From Acidobacteriota bacterium (GTDB lineage: Bacteria; Acidobacteriota; UBA6911), in NCBI GenBank assembly GCA_031254095.1, contig JAIRVC010000165.1, forward strand, positions 1 to 7,027: DNA of 7,027 bases, written 5' to 3'. Numbering within the stretch: position 1 is the stretch's first letter; the number at the start of each line of letters is the position of its first letter. This document shows positions 5,604-7,027 of the stretch, piece after piece. Under the pieces are notes generated by a model. That model had not been told where the DNA came from, did no database searches, and was given only the letters and a program-made list of their open reading frames with translations. The translations under genes were made by a program, and so were the position numbers.

Positions 5604-5627
5604 TTTATATCGCAACCTATGGGCCGA

Positions 5628-6668
5628 TTAATCTGGATATTTCATGGAATTGTACTGTGCCGGCGCATAATATCCGCGTCGGTGGCGAATTTTTATGCCG
5701 TCTGTTTTCTTATCAATCAGCTCTATTTTGACTGTCCGGAACGCTCCGTCCCGGGCGTTATTGGAAGAAAAATATCCGATGCTGTACTGGCTGCGAAGAT
5801 CGCGGGCAATTTCCTCCACTATGCCGCGAATTTCAGGCGCTTCCTGCGGGAAAAAAGCGTTTCCGCCTGTTTCTTCGGAAATGCGCACCAGCGCGTCGTG
5901 ATATTTTTTCGATTCTGAATTTAACCAGCGGCCGAAAATCCCTTTCTTTGGCATGTCATCAAGCAGGCCGACGCAGTATACCTGCACGTCGGACTCCTGT
6001 ATTTTGGAGATGAGTTCCTTCAGGCTGTAAAAGCTCGTGTCGTCGTTGCCGTCTGTAATGACGACAAGAGCTTTTTTTGATCTGGTTCCCGCGTGAGCCT
6101 TTTCAACGCCTAGATAAACGGCGTCATAAAGATGCGTTTTCCCGGCCACTACAGTGTTTTCCAGCGCGTCGCTGATTTCGTCTATGTCGCCGGTATAATC
6201 CCGGAGCAGCTCAACTTCGTCGTTGAATCCGATGAGAAAAAATTCATCGCCGGGATTGCCCGCCTGCAGAAAAGCCAGCGCCGCCCGGTTTACCTGTTCG
6301 ATTTTTCCCCGCATACTTCCGCTCAGATCAAGAACTACGCCCATGCTTACAGGAACGCTTTCCTGCGCGAAGGATTCCATATTTTGCTCGACGCCGTCTT
6401 CAAAAACCCTGAACCGGTTCCGTTCCAGCCCCGGAATAAAATGATTGTTTTTGTCAACGACCGAAGCGTAAAGAAGCACCAGATCAACCCTGACGCCTAT
6501 TCTAAATTCCGGCAGGCCGTAGGAATCGCGTTCGCCGGAGCCGTTTTCCGCGGATGGCTGTTCATCTGCGACGCCCACCGGCGGGACGGCCGCGAAAAAA
6601 GAGAAAAGAGCAAAAAAGAAAAAACGATACAGGCAATTAATCAGCGCGCCTTTATTTTTTGGGCGCAT
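5628..6668 (-). CDS. Secreted VWA-domain protein ('VWFA-related' type)
   Basis: This 346-residue protein begins MRPKNKGALINCLYRFFFFALFSFFAAVPPVGVADE, whose basic start, Phe-rich hydrophobic core and small-residue end (GVA, about 34) make a Sec signal peptide. A short beta segment (60-105, VDLVLLYASVVDKNNHFIPG and FRVFEDGVEQ) precedes the VWA domain. The MIDAS metal site is complete: DLSGS at 114-118, Thr178 in GKTHL, and Asp206 in ITDG. The C-terminal part (ARDLRSQYSIGYFSSN, then HRRGYYAP at 329-336) is the tail typical of the VWFA-related family common in Acidobacteriota. Such domains bind protein ligands through a divalent metal; the ligand is unknown. The ATG at 6668 has GGGAGGG (6680-6674) 5 nt upstream, inside the preceding gene, which it overlaps by 17 bp. 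A longer frame to 6761 would only add the other gene's codons read out of frame. The J-domain gene follows after 24 nt. Confidence 0.88.
   Translation of the reverse strand: MRPKNKGALINCLYRFFFFALFSFFAAVPPVGVADEQPSAENGSGERDSYGLPEFRIGVRVDLVLLYASVVDKNNHFIPGLERNRFRVFEDGVEQNMESFAQESVPVSMGVVLDLSGSMRGKIEQVNRAALAFLQAGNPGDEFFLIGFNDEVELLRDYTGDIDEISDALENTVVAGKTHLYDAVYLGVEKAHAGTRSKKALVVITDGNDDTSFYSLKELISKIQESDVQVYCVGLLDDMPKKGIFGRWLNSESKKYHDALVRISEETGGNAFFPQEAPEIRGIVEEIARDLRSQYSIGYFSSNNARDGAFRTVKIELIDKKTDGIKIRHRRGYYAPAQYNSMKYPD
6630..6646 (+). repeat. Partial match to the dispersed repeat inside the VWA signal-peptide codons
   Basis: Seventeen bases (CAGGCAATTAATCAGCG) match the repeat core at 16 of 17 against the inverted complement of 3982-4010 and 15 of 17 against 4241-4256 and its flanks. 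The match lies in the second VWA gene, where the minus strand encodes ALINCLY. The surrounding bases do not extend it. It may be an old insertion fragment that became coding, or chance. Confidence 0.25.
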
Positions 6669-7027
6669 AGTATCCCTCCCTGGCGCGAACCGCCAACCTG
6701 GGAAGACCCGACGGCCCTTCAAGTCTGACTGCGATTCTCCGCCATTTTCCATCATGAACATCGTTCGTGGGAGAGTACCCCAGGAGATATTGGCTCCTTA
6801 ACTCGGCGTGTATAAGATCAATGTAGTAATCCAGATCATTAAAATTGGTCGGAAAAAAAGCGCGCCCCCCGGTCAGGCTGACGATGTACTGAATTTCGGC
6901 GAATCCGTAGCCGAGAGTTCCCTGCTGTCCGATGCCGTAAACCTGCACATTGGATTCTTTGGCGAACTCACGAAGTTCAACGGCGGTATAACGGCTGCTG
7001 TTATCTTCGCCGTCGGTAATCAGCACC
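6652..7027 (-). CDS. Second VWA-domain protein of the same family (5' end outside the window)
   Basis: Only the last 125 codons are present, reading in from the window edge as VLITDGEDNSSRYTAVELRE. The ITDGED motif is the third MIDAS segment, so the DxSxS motif and signal peptide lie beyond the edge. The rest parallels the neighbouring VWA protein segment by segment: VQVYGIGQQ with VQVYCVGL, TGGRAFFP with TGGNAFFP, LRSQYLLGYSPTN with LRSQYSIGYFSSN, and REGYYAPKK with RRGYYAPAQ. The two are tandem paralogues. This copy is shorter between the Asp motif and the TGG motif and lacks the insert DDMPKKGIFGRWLNSESKK. It ends at 6652 and overlaps the next gene by 17 bp, which implies translational coupling. 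Function unknown. Confidence 0.85.
   Translation of the reverse strand, partial: VLITDGEDNSSRYTAVELREFAKESNVQVYGIGQQGTLGYGFAEIQYIVSLTGGRAFFPTNFNDLDYYIDLIHAELRSQYLLGYSPTNDVHDGKWRRIAVRLEGPSGLPRLAVRAREGYYAPKK

Noticed and set aside
6132..6728. 198-codon plus-strand frame opposite the VWA gene
   Set aside because: It is antisense to the signal peptide and MIDAS-bearing VWA coding sequence, so it is a shadow frame.

Overview
The window looks like a chromosomal segment of an anaerobic, outer-membrane-bearing bacterium. The outer membrane is inferred from a signal-peptide-bearing, porin-like beta-barrel gene. Anaerobic C1 metabolism is inferred from a methyltetrahydrofolate:corrinoid methyltransferase next to its corrinoid protein. 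Two tandem secreted VWA proteins of the 'VWFA-related' type, which is especially common in Acidobacteriota, point weakly to that phylum. The assignment is an inference, since no rRNA or other marker gene is present.

Layout. Positions 1-212 (-) hold the first 70 codons of a MoaD/ThiS-like sulfur-carrier protein. Two very short ORFs lie just upstream of it and overlap stop-to-start (209-408), forming either a coupled chain or a decayed secreted gene. Positions 615-2112 (+) are a two-gene methyl-transfer operon: an AcsE/MtrH-like methyltransferase, then a MtaC/MtvC-like B12-binding protein. After it come about 180 nt with several small hairpins and a strong intrinsic terminator (2293-2330). Positions 2331-2826 are a non-coding leader with a repeat copy and a candidate promoter, followed by an OprB-like porin (2827-3981, +).

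Positions 3982-4263 are a repeat-bounded block starting directly after the porin stop codon. Its ends are 29-bp imperfect inverted repeats. Nested inside is a 124-bp MITE-like foldback element (4054-4177) with perfect 22-bp terminal inverted repeats and a 4-bp ATAA target duplication. A further copy of the 29-bp end repeat lies upstream of the porin at 2581-2609, and a shorter match lies in the VWA signal-peptide codons at 6630-6646.

The right part (4392-7027) is a minus-strand operon, read from high to low coordinates: a truncated VWA protein, a second complete VWA protein (17-bp overlap), and a J-domain protein (24-bp gap) with an unrecognised C-terminal region of about 330 residues.

How it fits together. 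The methyltransferase would move a methyl group between (methyl)tetrahydrofolate and the cobalt of the corrinoid protein. The substrate-specific methyltransferase and the corrinoid-activating protein are not in the window. The porin is a separate transcription unit behind a terminator. The VWA/J-domain operon converges on the porin, with the repeat block in between. The most unusual features are the nested repeat block with its dispersed end repeat and the pairing of exported VWA proteins with an apparently cytoplasmic J-domain protein.
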